Of a stretch of DNA of 48,102 nt, positions 24,712 through 32,611 are shown in pieces. Both the position numbers and the translations under genes were made by a program. The notes beneath the pieces were generated by a model, which searched no databases, was not told where the DNA came from, and was given only the letters and a program-made list of their open reading frames with translations. Location: NCBI GenBank assembly GCA_945897725.1, contig CAMDFR010000018.1:1-48102 (forward strand), written 5' to 3'. The stretch's first letter is position 1; each line of letters starts with the position of its first letter. The stretch comes from Chitinophaga pinensis. GTDB lineage: Bacteria; Bacteroidota; Bacteroidia; Chitinophagales; CAMDFR01.

Positions 24712-25605
24712 ATGAAGTTCTTAAAAACCTTATTAATAGTAGCGATTGCTTCTTTATTTAGTACCCAAATCATGGCACAGTCTATTGGAGACTATATCGA
24801 CGTTATCTACCTTAAAAACGGTAGCTTAATCAAAGGTATTATCATCGAGCAAGTACCAGGCGCTACCCTTAAAATTCAAACCAACGATGGTAGCCAATAT
24901 GTATACCAAGTGAGTGAAATCGAGAAATATGGTAGAGAACTAAAGACCGGCACCTACGCTATGAGCGCTGCTGCAAACACGCCAACCCCTGAAACACCAA
25001 GAACACCCAAAGCATTTTTCTCTAAAAAGAAAGGCTATTTTGGTGAGGTAACCTTCCTTGGTGGAATGGCGGGTATGGGTTTACGAGTTACCAATGGCTA
25101 TAAATTTGGCAGATTAGGTTACCTAGGAATAGCCGTTGGATTTGAAGGATTTAGATCGAACAATGATAATAGACAACCATTGTATGATGATTATTATGGT
25201 GGCCTAGGTTTTTTAGGAAGAAGAGGAACATCGCCTTTTGCAACTGTGAGCTTAGTTTATTCAGGTGATATGGGAAGAAGAAGAATCACTCCATTCTATC
25301 AAGTAGAATTAGGTTATGGACTTAATTTAAATCAATATTCGGATCGTTACTATGAAACTTATGATTATGCAACTGGCTATACTATTAGCTATAATTATCA
25401 AGTAAGAAATATGGGTGGACCAATGGGTGGACTCGCTTTTGGTGTAAAATTAAATACGCAAAAAAGAGTGAATTTTAAATTGGCTTTAGATGCTAGATGG
25501 CATACCAATATTGCTGACCCAGCAAATGCAGTTGGAGGATTTAATAATGGTTCGGAGTTTAATCTAGATGGTGGCGCAGGGATCAGATTTGGTATCGGAT
25601 TCTAA
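24712..25605 (+). CDS. Exported outer-membrane-barrel-like protein, unknown function
   Basis: A 297-residue protein with a signal peptide (MKFLKTLLIVAIASLFSTQIMAQ). Residues about 28-77 (DVIYLKNGSLIKGIIIEQVPGATLKIQTNDG, VYQVSEIEKYGRE) form a small beta domain often found at the N-terminus of Bacteroidota exported proteins. After a Pro/Thr linker comes a Gly/Tyr-rich beta-barrel-like half (KGYFGEVTFLGGMAGMGLRVTNGYKFG, FATVSLVYSGDM, FYQVELGYGLNLN, GAGIRFGIGF) ending in an aromatic residue, as outer-membrane barrels do. The role is unknown. It lies alone on the plus strand between two minus-strand genes, fur and rel, and has its own terminator. Confidence 0.78.
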   Translation: MKFLKTLLIVAIASLFSTQIMAQSIGDYIDVIYLKNGSLIKGIIIEQVPGATLKIQTNDGSQYVYQVSEIEKYGRELKTGTYAMSAAANTPTPETPRTPKAFFSKKKGYFGEVTFLGGMAGMGLRVTNGYKFGRLGYLGIAVGFEGFRSNNDNRQPLYDDYYGGLGFLGRRGTSPFATVSLVYSGDMGRRRITPFYQVELGYGLNLNQYSDRYYETYDYATGYTISYNYQVRNMGGPMGGLAFGVKLNTQKRVNFKLALDARWHTNIADPANAVGGFNNGSEFNLDGGAGIRFGIGF

Positions 25606-25622
25606 GCAACAATCGATATAAT

Positions 25623-25655
25623 AAAAAAAGCGATAGAGTTTCTATCGCTTTTTTT
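25623..25655. terminator. Bidirectional rho-independent terminator
   Basis: A 15-bp arm (25623-25637, seven A then GCGATAGA) pairs with 25641-25655 around a GTT loop. T-tracts follow the core on both strands, so it serves both the exported-protein gene and the convergent rel gene. Confidence 0.9.
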
Positions 25656-25684
25656 ATGGCTCTTATTCAAAAAATACAAATACC

Positions 25685-27919
25685 CTATCGATCTCCTTTC
25701 TCATTGTCTTCTATCCTACTCACTGATAATACACCGCTGAGCTTCTTCAGCTCATCTATCAACATATCCAGCTGTTGGGTATTATGCACATAGACCATGA
25801 TTTTCCCTTCAAAAATCCCGTCATCAGTATCAAAAGATAAGCTTCGCATATTAATTTTTAACTGCCCTGTTATAATATTCGTCATTTTATTAATCACCCC
25901 TACATCATCTAAACCAGTAATCTTCACACCCGTTAAGAAAGCAATTTCATGCTGTTTGTTCCAACGCGTTTTTACAATTCGATAATCATATTTCGACATC
26001 AACTGTACAGCATTCGGGCAATTGGTGCGATGTATCTTAATGCCTTCGTTCACTGTAATAAAGCCGAAAACATCATCACCTGCTACCGGATTACAACAAT
26101 TCGCAAAACCATATTTGATCATGTCGCTACTCTCGCCCATAATCAAAAGCTCGGCATTCTTTTTTAACTCCCGCTTGATTCGATCTTCAAAAGATTCGCC
26201 CTGCTCGCTCTTATTGGCAGGGATCATTAGTTTGCCGCCTTGCACTGCCAAATCTTTTAAATCAGAAAGTGTCAATTTTTTTGCCGCAATATTGAAGAAA
26301 AAATCTAAGGCACTTACATATTTATAATATTTGATAGCAGTCTGTAAATTATGATCAGTATTCGGAATTTCAAATTGCTTGAGTTTCTTTTCAAAAATTT
26401 CTTTGCCTATTTCAGCCGTTATTTTTTTCTCCTCTTGTAATGTTTTTTTCAATACAGAAATAGCCTTACTCGTCACCACAAACTTCAGCCAGTCTTCATT
26501 TGGTTGCTGTTTGCTTGAAGTCAATATTTCTACTTGATCGCCATTATGTAACTTATGACTAAGCGGCACTAATTTATGATTAATCTTAGCACCTATGCAT
26601 TTCATACCGATGGCGCTATGTATTTCAAAGGCAAAATCTAAAGCTGTTGCGCCTGCTTTTAATCTCTTCAATTCACCTTTTGGAGTAAACACATAAATCT
26701 CTTCATTAAACAATTCCTGACGCACATTCGTAATAAAATCCATAGTGCTCGTATCAGGATTAGAAAGGGTTTCACGAATTCGCTCTAACCATTCATCCAA
26801 GGCATTGTCTTGAGAATTTTCTTTGTATTTCCAATGTGCTGCCAATCCCATTTCAGCAATTTCATGCATTCTTTTGCTTCGTATTTGCACTTCTACCCAC
26901 TTCCCTTGGTGCCCCATCACGGTGGTATGTAAAGCCTCGTAACCATTTGTTTTCGGGGTACTCACCCAATCGCGCAAACGATCAGGTTGCGGATGATACA
27001 AATCTGTTATCACCGAATAAACACCCCAGCAATCGCTCTTTTCTCTTTCTAATGGTGCATTTAAAATAATCCGAATAGCAAACAAATCATAGACCTCTTC
27101 AAAAGAAACCTGCTTTGTTTTCATCTTATTGTAAATCGAATAAATCGATTTTGGTCGACCAGATATTTCAAAATTAAATTTCTTCTCTTCCAACAGCTCT
27201 TTCAATGGAGCAATAAACTCATTGATATACTTCGTTCTTTCCTTTTTTGTTTCATTTAATTTCTGAACGATATCTTGAAAAACCTCTGGCTGTGTGTATT
27301 TGAGACTTAAATCTTCTAACTCAGATTTGATTGCATATAAGCCCAAACGATGTGCCAATGGCGCATAGATATATAATGTTTCAGAAGCAATTTTTTTCTG
27401 CTTTTGCGACGCCATGCTATCCATGGTACGCATATTATGCAATCGATCTGCAATCTTGATAAGGATAACACGAATATCATCCGTTAAGGTCAAGAGCAAT
27501 TTTCTAAAATTCTCCGCCTGTTGTGTGGTATTCATGTTCAGCTCAAAAGACCCCGAAATTTTCGTCAGCCCATCAATAATTTTAGCAGTGTTTTTATCGA
27601 AGTTGAGTTCAATATCTTCTAAGGTCAAATCCGTGTCTTCCACCGTGTCATGCAGCAAAGCACAAATCACTGACGTAACGCCCAGACCAATCTCTCCGGC
27701 CACAATTTGTGCAACCGCAATGGGATGATGAATATAAGGTTCACCAGATTTTCGACGCATATCTTTATGCCCTTCCACAGCCATCTCAAAAGCCCGCCGA
27801 ATATCCATTTTATCCGATGTACTTTTTAATTTTGGCTTCAGCGTACGAAGCAATAAACGATATTCCTTAAGAATCGTTTTCTTTTCTAGTTCTTTATCTG
27901 CGCTGCTTATCGTTATCAT
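25685..27919 (-). CDS. Bifunctional (p)ppGpp synthetase/hydrolase, RelA/SpoT family
   Basis: A 744-residue long Rel protein. The hydrolase domain keeps its HD ligands (HHPIAVA at 64-70, ALLHDTVED with His90-Asp91), so hydrolysis should be intact. The synthetase domain has RPKSIYSIYNKM, DLFAIRIIL and NGYEALHTTVMG. A TGS domain (IYVFTPKGELKRLKAGATALDFAFEIH) follows near 400-465, then a zinc-finger-like region with CCNPVAGDDV and a C-terminal ACT domain (about 665-738). It makes and degrades the alarmone (p)ppGpp in response to amino acid starvation and other stress. The run rel ... fur-purA nearby fits alarmone control of purine synthesis. The 974-bp upstream gap is full of small repeats. Confidence 0.95.
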   Translation of the reverse strand: MITISSADKELEKKTILKEYRLLLRTLKPKLKSTSDKMDIRRAFEMAVEGHKDMRRKSGEPYIHHPIAVAQIVAGEIGLGVTSVICALLHDTVEDTDLTLEDIELNFDKNTAKIIDGLTKISGSFELNMNTTQQAENFRKLLLTLTDDIRVILIKIADRLHNMRTMDSMASQKQKKIASETLYIYAPLAHRLGLYAIKSELEDLSLKYTQPEVFQDIVQKLNETKKERTKYINEFIAPLKELLEEKKFNFEISGRPKSIYSIYNKMKTKQVSFEEVYDLFAIRIILNAPLEREKSDCWGVYSVITDLYHPQPDRLRDWVSTPKTNGYEALHTTVMGHQGKWVEVQIRSKRMHEIAEMGLAAHWKYKENSQDNALDEWLERIRETLSNPDTSTMDFITNVRQELFNEEIYVFTPKGELKRLKAGATALDFAFEIHSAIGMKCIGAKINHKLVPLSHKLHNGDQVEILTSSKQQPNEDWLKFVVTSKAISVLKKTLQEEKKITAEIGKEIFEKKLKQFEIPNTDHNLQTAIKYYKYVSALDFFFNIAAKKLTLSDLKDLAVQGGKLMIPANKSEQGESFEDRIKRELKKNAELLIMGESSDMIKYGFANCCNPVAGDDVFGFITVNEGIKIHRTNCPNAVQLMSKYDYRIVKTRWNKQHEIAFLTGVKITGLDDVGVINKMTNIITGQLKINMRSLSFDTDDGIFEGKIMVYVHNTQQLDMLIDELKKLSGVLSVSRIEDNEKGDR

Positions 27920-28015
27920 TGAATTGTAATAATAGAGATTTCCTTTTATCTAACAAATGTTTCAAACAGATAGTTTTCCGTCATCAAATGTTCATAACAT
28001 AGAAAAATAAGAACA

Positions 28016-28107
28016 TTTTTTTGGGCAGCCCTTGTTGCCGAAAAGCAAGGCAACAAGACCGGGTGCTCTGTCGTACTAGGTACTCCTACCGCCCCCTGCT
28101 GCGGGCT
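28016..28107 (+). repeat. Two-hairpin dispersed repeat, copy C
   Basis: It starts TTTTTTGGGCAGCC, has a 9-bp stem (CTTGTTGCC at 28031-28039 with GGCAACAAG at 28049-28057), then ACCGGGTGCTCTGTCGTAC, a small GTAC-TA-GGTAC hairpin and a C-rich tail with CTGCTGC. It has the same plan as copies A, B and E, with a more diverged linker (ACCGGGTGCTCT in place of GTCGGGCTTTCT). Confidence 0.6.
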
Positions 28108-28215
28108 TTGCGGTCAATGGATATTCTTCAGTCAGATCAATTTATTTTGGTTCACGACCATACACATTAAGATTGCCGCAGATGCAGGTGGGTTCGCAAT
28201 GACAGCTAGGAGGAT

Positions 28216-28250
28216 GATTTGAGAGCTTTGTTTTGACAGAAACCTTAGGT
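28216..28250. repeat. Degenerate copy of the GGTTTGTG palindrome
   Basis: GATTTGAGAG precedes a decayed palindrome (CTTTGTTTTGACAGAAACCTTAGG). The same GATTTGAGAG leader stands before the good copy at 28559, so the repeat unit includes it. Confidence 0.4.
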
Positions 28251-28263
28251 AAATAGAGGATTC

Positions 28264-28308
28264 CAAAAGGTTTGTGAAGACACAAACCTTGGGAGAAGGA
28301 GTAGCATT
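28264..28308. repeat. GGTTTGTG palindromic repeat, copy 1
   Basis: AGGTTTGTG and CACAAACCT form a 9-bp stem with an AAGA loop, followed by TGGGAGAAGGAGTAGCATT. It matches 28595-28639 with one difference over 45 bases, and 28258-28308 matches 28589-28639 with two over 51. Confidence 0.75.
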
Positions 28309-28380
28309 AGATACTGTCAATTAATAACACCTGACAGGGCGAAAAAAAATATCGAATAGATATGATTAGGAAATATGACA

Positions 28381-28443
28381 GCTCCAGAGGAGCGAAATAT
28401 CACTAGAAACATCACAAGAAAAGGGAATCAGCTCCAGAGGAGC
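28381..28443. repeat. Pair of GCTCC-AGA-GGAGC hairpins
   Basis: Two identical 13-base palindromes at 28381-28393 and 28431-28443, 50 bases apart, each preceded by CA and followed by G. The first continues GAAATAT. I recall GCTCC..GGAGCGAAATAT elements as abundant small repeats in Bacteroidota genomes; that recollection is not checked here. Confidence 0.6.
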
Positions 28444-28558
28444 GGCACTAAAAAAACAAGAGTGGATTCATCCAGCATGTATGACGGCATTAGAAATGCC
28501 TTTTTATCTGAGCTTCGAGATACCCTGCGGAACATATTGAAGAGCTAAATGATTTGAG

Positions 28559-28591
28559 AGGTTTGTGAGGACACAAACCTCGGGAGAAGGA
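28559..28591. repeat. GGTTTGTG palindromic repeat, copy 2
   Basis: AGGTTTGTG, loop AGGA, CACAAACCT, then CGGGAGAAGGA. The loop differs by one base from copies 1 and 3. It stands directly before copy 3, so the two form a short tandem pair. Confidence 0.75.
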
Positions 28592-28594
28592 TTT

Positions 28595-28639
28595 CAAAAG
28601 GTTTGTGAAGACACAAACCTTGGGAGAAGAAGTAGCATT
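28595..28639. repeat. GGTTTGTG palindromic repeat, copy 3
   Basis: Nearly identical to copy 1 including the trailing sequence up to AGTAGCATT. The 331-base spacing from copy 1 and the high identity suggest recent duplication or mobilisation. Confidence 0.75.
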
Positions 28640-28648
28640 CTCGTCGCC

Positions 28649-28673
28649 CTTGTTGGTGTTTTTCACCAACAAG
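28649..28673. repeat. Ten-bp hairpin of TTGTTGGTG type
   Basis: CTTGTTGGTG (28649-28658), TTTTT loop, CACCAACAAG (28664-28673). No gene ends here, so it is not an evident terminator; it is probably another short palindromic repeat. Confidence 0.5.
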
Positions 28674-28789
28674 TAAACTCATAAGAAATACTTAGATTAA
28701 TAGAATGAAAGCGCTAGAAGAGCAAAATTTCTAAGCAAATCAGCAACAAAATGCCCACATTTCATCATTCCCAGCTTTCTTAACTATTT

Positions 28790-28823
28790 TTTGCACTAAA
28801 ATGGAAAATATATCGTAAATTTG
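28790..28823 (+). promoter_or_regulatory. Candidate promoter of tRNA-Leu
   Basis: TTTG (28790-28793), 22-base spacer, TAAATTTG (28816-28823, a perfect -7 box) followed by CAGTCC. The tRNA begins at 28894, which leaves a 5' leader of about 65 bases to be removed by RNase P. Confidence 0.45.
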
Positions 28824-28893
28824 CAGTCCTTTTGAGGAAGTCGCTTATAATGAGCGAAACATTCAGTTGGAACGTTCTTAAAAAACAAACCTT

Positions 28894-28978
28894 GCGGGTG
28901 TGGTGAAATTGGTAGACATACTTGACTTAGGATCAAGCGCTTCACGGCATGGGGGTTCGAGTCCCTCCACCCGCACCA
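28894..28978 (+). tRNA. tRNA-Leu, anticodon UAG
   Basis: 85 bases including an encoded CCA end. The acceptor stem pairs GCGGGTG (28894-28900) with CACCCGC (28968-28974), with discriminator A and CCA at 28976-28978. The anticodon stem CTTGA/TCAAG encloses the loop CTTAGGA, giving anticodon TAG (Leu). The T arm GGGGGTTCGAGTCCCTC is present, and the long variable arm fits a class II tRNA. A hairpin with a T-tract follows. Confidence 0.96.
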
Positions 28979-28987
28979 ATGTAAAAT

Positions 28988-29036
28988 ACCAATTATCTCA
29001 ATCAATGTTTCATTGATTCGGTAATTGGTTTTTTAT
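28988..29036 (+). terminator. Terminator after tRNA-Leu
   Basis: ACCAATTA (28988-28995) pairs with TAATTGGT (29022-29029), with an inner AATCAATG/CATTGATT stem around TTT. A T-rich run follows. Confidence 0.75.
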
Positions 29037-29055
29037 TTTAAAATAGGTTTATGGA

Positions 29056-29166
29056 ATCGGATGCTCGGGCAGTGATAGCAATGGAAAGCCCGGAGGCCAA
29101 GGGAATGATAAAATGGTAAAAAAATGAATAGCCGAGGACTTGTAATGAATAGCACGGCCGCCCGCA
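29056..29166 (-). repeat. Two-hairpin dispersed repeat, copy D (diverged)
   Basis: On the minus strand it begins GCGGGCGGCCGTGC and ends CCGGGCTTTCCATTGCTATC followed by CATCCGATTCC. The GGGCTTTCC block matches the linker of copy B and the CATCCGAT end matches copy A, but stem 2 is not evident. I treat it as a related, partly decayed copy or a sister family. Confidence 0.45.
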
Positions 29167-29214
29167 AAAAAAAGAAAGAAAAATTATTTTAAACAAACAT
29201 AAAAATTAAGAACA

Positions 29215-30618
29215 GTGGAAATTGTAAGAGAAAATATTAGCAAACTGAATGATATACTTAGCATCACTTTGGGTGTGAACGACTATAGCGAAAAAGTGGA
29301 AAAAGCTTTGCGTAATACTGCTAAAAAGGTGGATATAAAAGGCTTTAGAAAAGGAATGGTGCCTGCGGGAGTCGTAAAAAAAATGTATGGTAACTCGGTA
29401 CTTGCTGAAGAAGTGAACACGATTTTGAATGATGCCATACACAATTATATTGAAGAAAATAAATTAGAAATTTTAGGTCAACCTTTGCCTGTTGAAGATC
29501 AAAAAGTAACCCTAGAAATCAATACACCAATCGATTATACTTTTAAGTATGAAATTGGCTTGCAACCTAGTTTTACCTTATCTCATATAGAGTCGAAACC
29601 AAGTTATGATCAAGAAGAAATTGTGATTGATGATAAGTTGCTAAATGACGAAGTAGAGCACATGCAAAAAAGACATGGTAGCAACGAAAGCCCTGATGAT
29701 ATTGCAGAAAATGATATTATTTATGTAGAATTAGTGGAGGTGAATGCCGATGGTTCAACCAAAGAAGGTGGTGTGATGAATAGCACTTCATTCAATGTCG
29801 ATATTTTGAAAGCGGGTGATGACAAGAATAAAATCATGGGCTTAAAAAAAGGTGACTCAGTGGTATTGAATATTTTTGAAGCCTTTGAAAGAGAAAGAGA
29901 ATCGGTATTGAAACATATCTTGAATGTTAAAGAAGAGGAAGCAGCTAACTTAGGCGATACCTTTAAAGTAACTTTAAGTAACGTGAACAGATTGGTGAAT
30001 GCTTCTTTAGATCAAGCATTTTTTGATAAGGTATATGGACCTGGCATCATCAATAGCGAAGATGAAATGCGCGCAAGAATTACCGAAGAGTTAAAAGCTT
30101 ATTTTGCTAAACAAACAGAGGTGAAAGTATTGCAAGAATTAGCAAAAGACTTGATAGATAAAACGGAGATGGACATGCCATCTGACTTTTTAAAGCGCTG
30201 GATTAAAGTAAGTAATGAAAAGGAAATTACAGATGAGCAACTAGAAAAAGATTTTCCTGCCTTTGAAAAAGAGTTGAAATGGAGTTTGATTGTTGGCAAA
30301 GTAGCCAAAGAGCAGGAGTTTAAAGTAGAGCTAGAAGAAATTAAACAACGTACGCGTGAAATTGTACAAAATCAATTGATACAATATGGTATGGGTGCGA
30401 TGCCAAATGAGCAATTAGATAATTTCGGAAAACGATATATGGACGACCAACGTCATGTACAGAAGACGCATGAATCATTGTTGGAAGAAAAAGTATTGAA
30501 CCATTTGAAACAATTTATTGTAATTAATGAAAAGCCTATATCTTTGGAAGAATATAGCAAACGTGCACAAGCGGAGCACGCACATCATGACCACGAAGGG
30601 CATGATCATGAACATTAA
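29215..30618 (+). CDS. tig: Trigger factor, ribosome-associated chaperone and prolyl isomerase
   Basis: A 467-residue protein with the three trigger-factor parts: an N-terminal ribosome-binding domain with the signature GFRKGMVPAGVVKKMYG, a middle FKBP-like domain (about 155-250) and a long helical C-terminal domain (KAYFAKQTEVKVLQELAKDLIDKTEMDMPSDFLKRWI). It ends in a His-rich tail (HAHHDHEGHDHEH) that could bind metal. The start is GTG at 29215-29217; no ATG in frame would keep the N-terminal strand MEIVRENISKLNDILSI. It binds nascent chains at the ribosome exit tunnel. clpP follows after 11 bases, as in many bacteria where tig-clpP-clpX are linked. Confidence 0.93.
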   Translation: MEIVRENISKLNDILSITLGVNDYSEKVEKALRNTAKKVDIKGFRKGMVPAGVVKKMYGNSVLAEEVNTILNDAIHNYIEENKLEILGQPLPVEDQKVTLEINTPIDYTFKYEIGLQPSFTLSHIESKPSYDQEEIVIDDKLLNDEVEHMQKRHGSNESPDDIAENDIIYVELVEVNADGSTKEGGVMNSTSFNVDILKAGDDKNKIMGLKKGDSVVLNIFEAFERERESVLKHILNVKEEEAANLGDTFKVTLSNVNRLVNASLDQAFFDKVYGPGIINSEDEMRARITEELKAYFAKQTEVKVLQELAKDLIDKTEMDMPSDFLKRWIKVSNEKEITDEQLEKDFPAFEKELKWSLIVGKVAKEQEFKVELEEIKQRTREIVQNQLIQYGMGAMPNEQLDNFGKRYMDDQRHVQKTHESLLEEKVLNHLKQFIVINEKPISLEEYSKRAQAEHAHHDHEGHDHEH

Positions 30619-30629
30619 AAAACAAATAT

Positions 30630-31328
30630 ATGACAAGCAACATCGGTAAAGAATTTAAGGCATACGCTCGTTTAGATAGAGGCATTAGCAGTATGCATTT
30701 CGAAAAATATGCTTCTGGCATTTCTAATATGACCCGTACTGTGATTGAAGAAAGACCGGTTAACTTTAGAGAGGTAGATGTGTTTTCGCGTTTGATGATG
30801 GATAGAATTATCTTTTTGGGGACTCCCATTGATGATTATATTGCCAATATTATTGAAGCACAATTATTGTTTTTGGAGAGTGTTGATTCCAGCAGCGATA
30901 TTCAAATTTATGTGAACAGTCCGGGTGGTGAAGTATATGCGGGATTAGGTATTTATGATACCATGCATTATATCAATCCAGATGTAGCGACTATTTGCAC
31001 AGGTATTGCAGCATCGATGGCTGCCGTATTATTATGCGGAGGTGCCGAAGGAAAAAGAACTGCTTTGCCACATAGCAGAGTGATGATACATCAGCCTTTG
31101 GGTGGTGTTGGTGGACAAGCTACCGACATTCAAATTACGGTAAAGGAAATCAAAAAATTAAAAAAAGAATTGTACGACATCATAAGTCATCATTCGGGGA
31201 ATGCCTACGAAAAAGTAGAGGCAGATTCTGAAAGAGATTATTGGATGATTGCCGCAGAAGCCAAAGAATACGGTTTGATTGATGAGGTATTGATAAAGAG
31301 TGCAAGAAAAAGTAAAGACGACGAATAG
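30630..31328 (+). CDS. clpP: ATP-dependent Clp protease proteolytic subunit
   Basis: A 232-residue serine peptidase that forms the two-ring chamber of the Clp protease. The triad is intact with the normal spacing: Ser129 (TGIAASMAA), His154 (RVMIHQPLGG) and Asp203 (SERDYWM). The N-terminal extension before GISNMTRTVIEE is longer than in E. coli and may be removed by self-processing. clpX follows with a one-base overlap, so production is coupled. Substrates are unfolded by ClpX, and trigger factor from the gene upstream acts on new chains. Confidence 0.96.
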   Translation: MTSNIGKEFKAYARLDRGISSMHFEKYASGISNMTRTVIEERPVNFREVDVFSRLMMDRIIFLGTPIDDYIANIIEAQLLFLESVDSSSDIQIYVNSPGGEVYAGLGIYDTMHYINPDVATICTGIAASMAAVLLCGGAEGKRTALPHSRVMIHQPLGGVGGQATDIQITVKEIKKLKKELYDIISHHSGNAYEKVEADSERDYWMIAAEAKEYGLIDEVLIKSARKSKDDE

Positions 31329-32563
31329 TGGCTAAAAATAACGAACATATTTGCTCTTTTTGTCATCGTAAAAAATCAGAGACGAGTATTTTAATTGCAG
31401 GTATCGATGGCCATATATGTGAGCATTGTGTGGCACAAGCACAGACGATCATTGACGAAGAGCTGACTCAAAAATCTGGGAAGTTTAAATTTGGTCTTTC
31501 GAAAGCCACCAAACCAAAAGAGATTGTCAGCTTTTTGGATCAATATGTGATTGGTCAGAATGAAGCAAAAAAAGTACTTTCGGTGGCGGTGTATAATCAC
31601 TACAAAAGATTAAATCAAGTCAATGAAGATGATGGTGTAGAGATTGAAAAATCGAATATTATTTTGATGGGACATACAGGTACAGGTAAAACATTATTGG
31701 CACGTACCATCGCTAAATTTTTAAATGTACCCTTCTCTATTGTAGATGCTACGGTGTTTACAGAGGCTGGTTATGTTGGAGAAGATGTGGAGAGTATTTT
31801 GAGTCGATTGTTACAAGTTTGTAATTTTGATGTAGCAGCAGCGCAAAAAGGAATTATTTATATTGATGAAATTGATAAAATTTCTCGCAAGAGCGATAAC
31901 CCAAGCATCACTAGAGATGTGAGTGGAGAAGGGGTTCAGCAAGCGATGTTAAAATTATTAGAAGGCTCTGAAGTGATGGTTCCGCCTCAAGGAGGACGTA
32001 AACATCCAGATCAAAAGATGGTAAAGATTGACACTTCAAATATTTTATTTATTTGTGGAGGGGCTTTCGAAGGCATTGAGCGAATCATTTCGAATCGATT
32101 GAACACAGGAGTTATTGGCTTTAACAAAGGCGTTAAAGGACAAACAATCGACGAAAGCAATATGCTACAATATGTGAGTCCTCTAGACTTACGTCAGTTT
32201 GGATTGATACCAGAATTAATTGGACGTTTACCAGTGATTTCGCATTTAAATCCATTAGACAAAGCGACCTTACGTGCGATACTTACCGAACCGAAAAATT
32301 CTCTGGTCAAACAATATAAAAAGTTGATGAAGATGGAAGGCGTTACTATTACGTTCCCAGACGAAACCCTTGATTATATTGTAGAAAAAGCCTTACAATA
32401 CAAATTGGGTGCTAGAGGATTGCGTTCTATATGCGAAGTAATTATGACGGATATTATGTACGAAGTGCCCTCTACGCCGAATATTAAAGAGTATGTAGTT
32501 GAGAAATCTTATGCCGAAGAAAAGGTAAGCAAATCTAGTTTACAACAATTGAAAGCGGCTTAA
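31328..32563 (+). CDS. clpX: ATP-dependent Clp protease ATP-binding subunit
   Basis: A 411-residue AAA+ unfoldase that feeds substrates to ClpP. Visible: the N-terminal zinc-binding domain with Cys9, Cys12, Cys31 and Cys34 (CSFC and CEHC), Walker A GHTGTGKT, the AGYVGEDVESI pore region, Walker B IIYIDEIDKI, and the sensor 2 region KLGARGLRSI. The ClpP-contact loop is of IGF type (VIGFNKG). The start is a GTG (31328-31330) that overlaps the last base of the clpP stop codon TAG, the usual coupling for this pair. Confidence 0.96.
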   Translation: MAKNNEHICSFCHRKKSETSILIAGIDGHICEHCVAQAQTIIDEELTQKSGKFKFGLSKATKPKEIVSFLDQYVIGQNEAKKVLSVAVYNHYKRLNQVNEDDGVEIEKSNIILMGHTGTGKTLLARTIAKFLNVPFSIVDATVFTEAGYVGEDVESILSRLLQVCNFDVAAAQKGIIYIDEIDKISRKSDNPSITRDVSGEGVQQAMLKLLEGSEVMVPPQGGRKHPDQKMVKIDTSNILFICGGAFEGIERIISNRLNTGVIGFNKGVKGQTIDESNMLQYVSPLDLRQFGLIPELIGRLPVISHLNPLDKATLRAILTEPKNSLVKQYKKLMKMEGVTITFPDETLDYIVEKALQYKLGARGLRSICEVIMTDIMYEVPSTPNIKEYVVEKSYAEEKVSKSSLQQLKAA

Positions 32564-32611
32564 GCATAGACCATTGCTTATTCACTCATCACAAGCCCTT
32601 ATTTTTACTAC

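Larger units (their letters stand above)
27920..28893. other. Repeat-rich intergenic region between rel and tRNA-Leu
   Basis: 974 bases without a credible gene. Contents in order: copy C of the two-hairpin repeat (28016-28107); a degenerate and three good copies of a palindrome with core AGGTTTGTG..CACAAACCT (28216-28250, 28264-28308, 28559-28591, 28595-28639); two GCTCCAGAGGAGC hairpins (28381-28393, 28431-28443); a GGCATT/AATGCC hairpin followed by five T (28486-28505); a 10-bp TTGTTGGTG-type hairpin (28649-28673); and the tRNA promoter. Short minus-strand frames over these repeats are artefacts of them. Confidence 0.7.

Noticed and set aside
28264..28639. CRISPR-like array
   Set aside because: Repeats are irregularly spaced (331, then 36 bases or less), strongly palindromic and there are no spacers of even length or cas genes.
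28132..28672. Two short minus-strand frames in the rel-tRNA gap
   Set aside because: Both are made of the palindromic repeats (the shared SPKVCVFTNLL string comes from the GGTTTGTG element).
28796..29005. Minus-strand open frame over tRNA-Leu
   Set aside because: It is antisense to the tRNA; the protein-like string is a by-product of tRNA and terminator bases and recurs in many genomes as a false gene.
32561..32580. Hairpin between clpX and the SGNH-like gene
   Set aside because: The stem is only five bases (AAGCA/TGCTT) with no T-tract, below what I would call a terminator.
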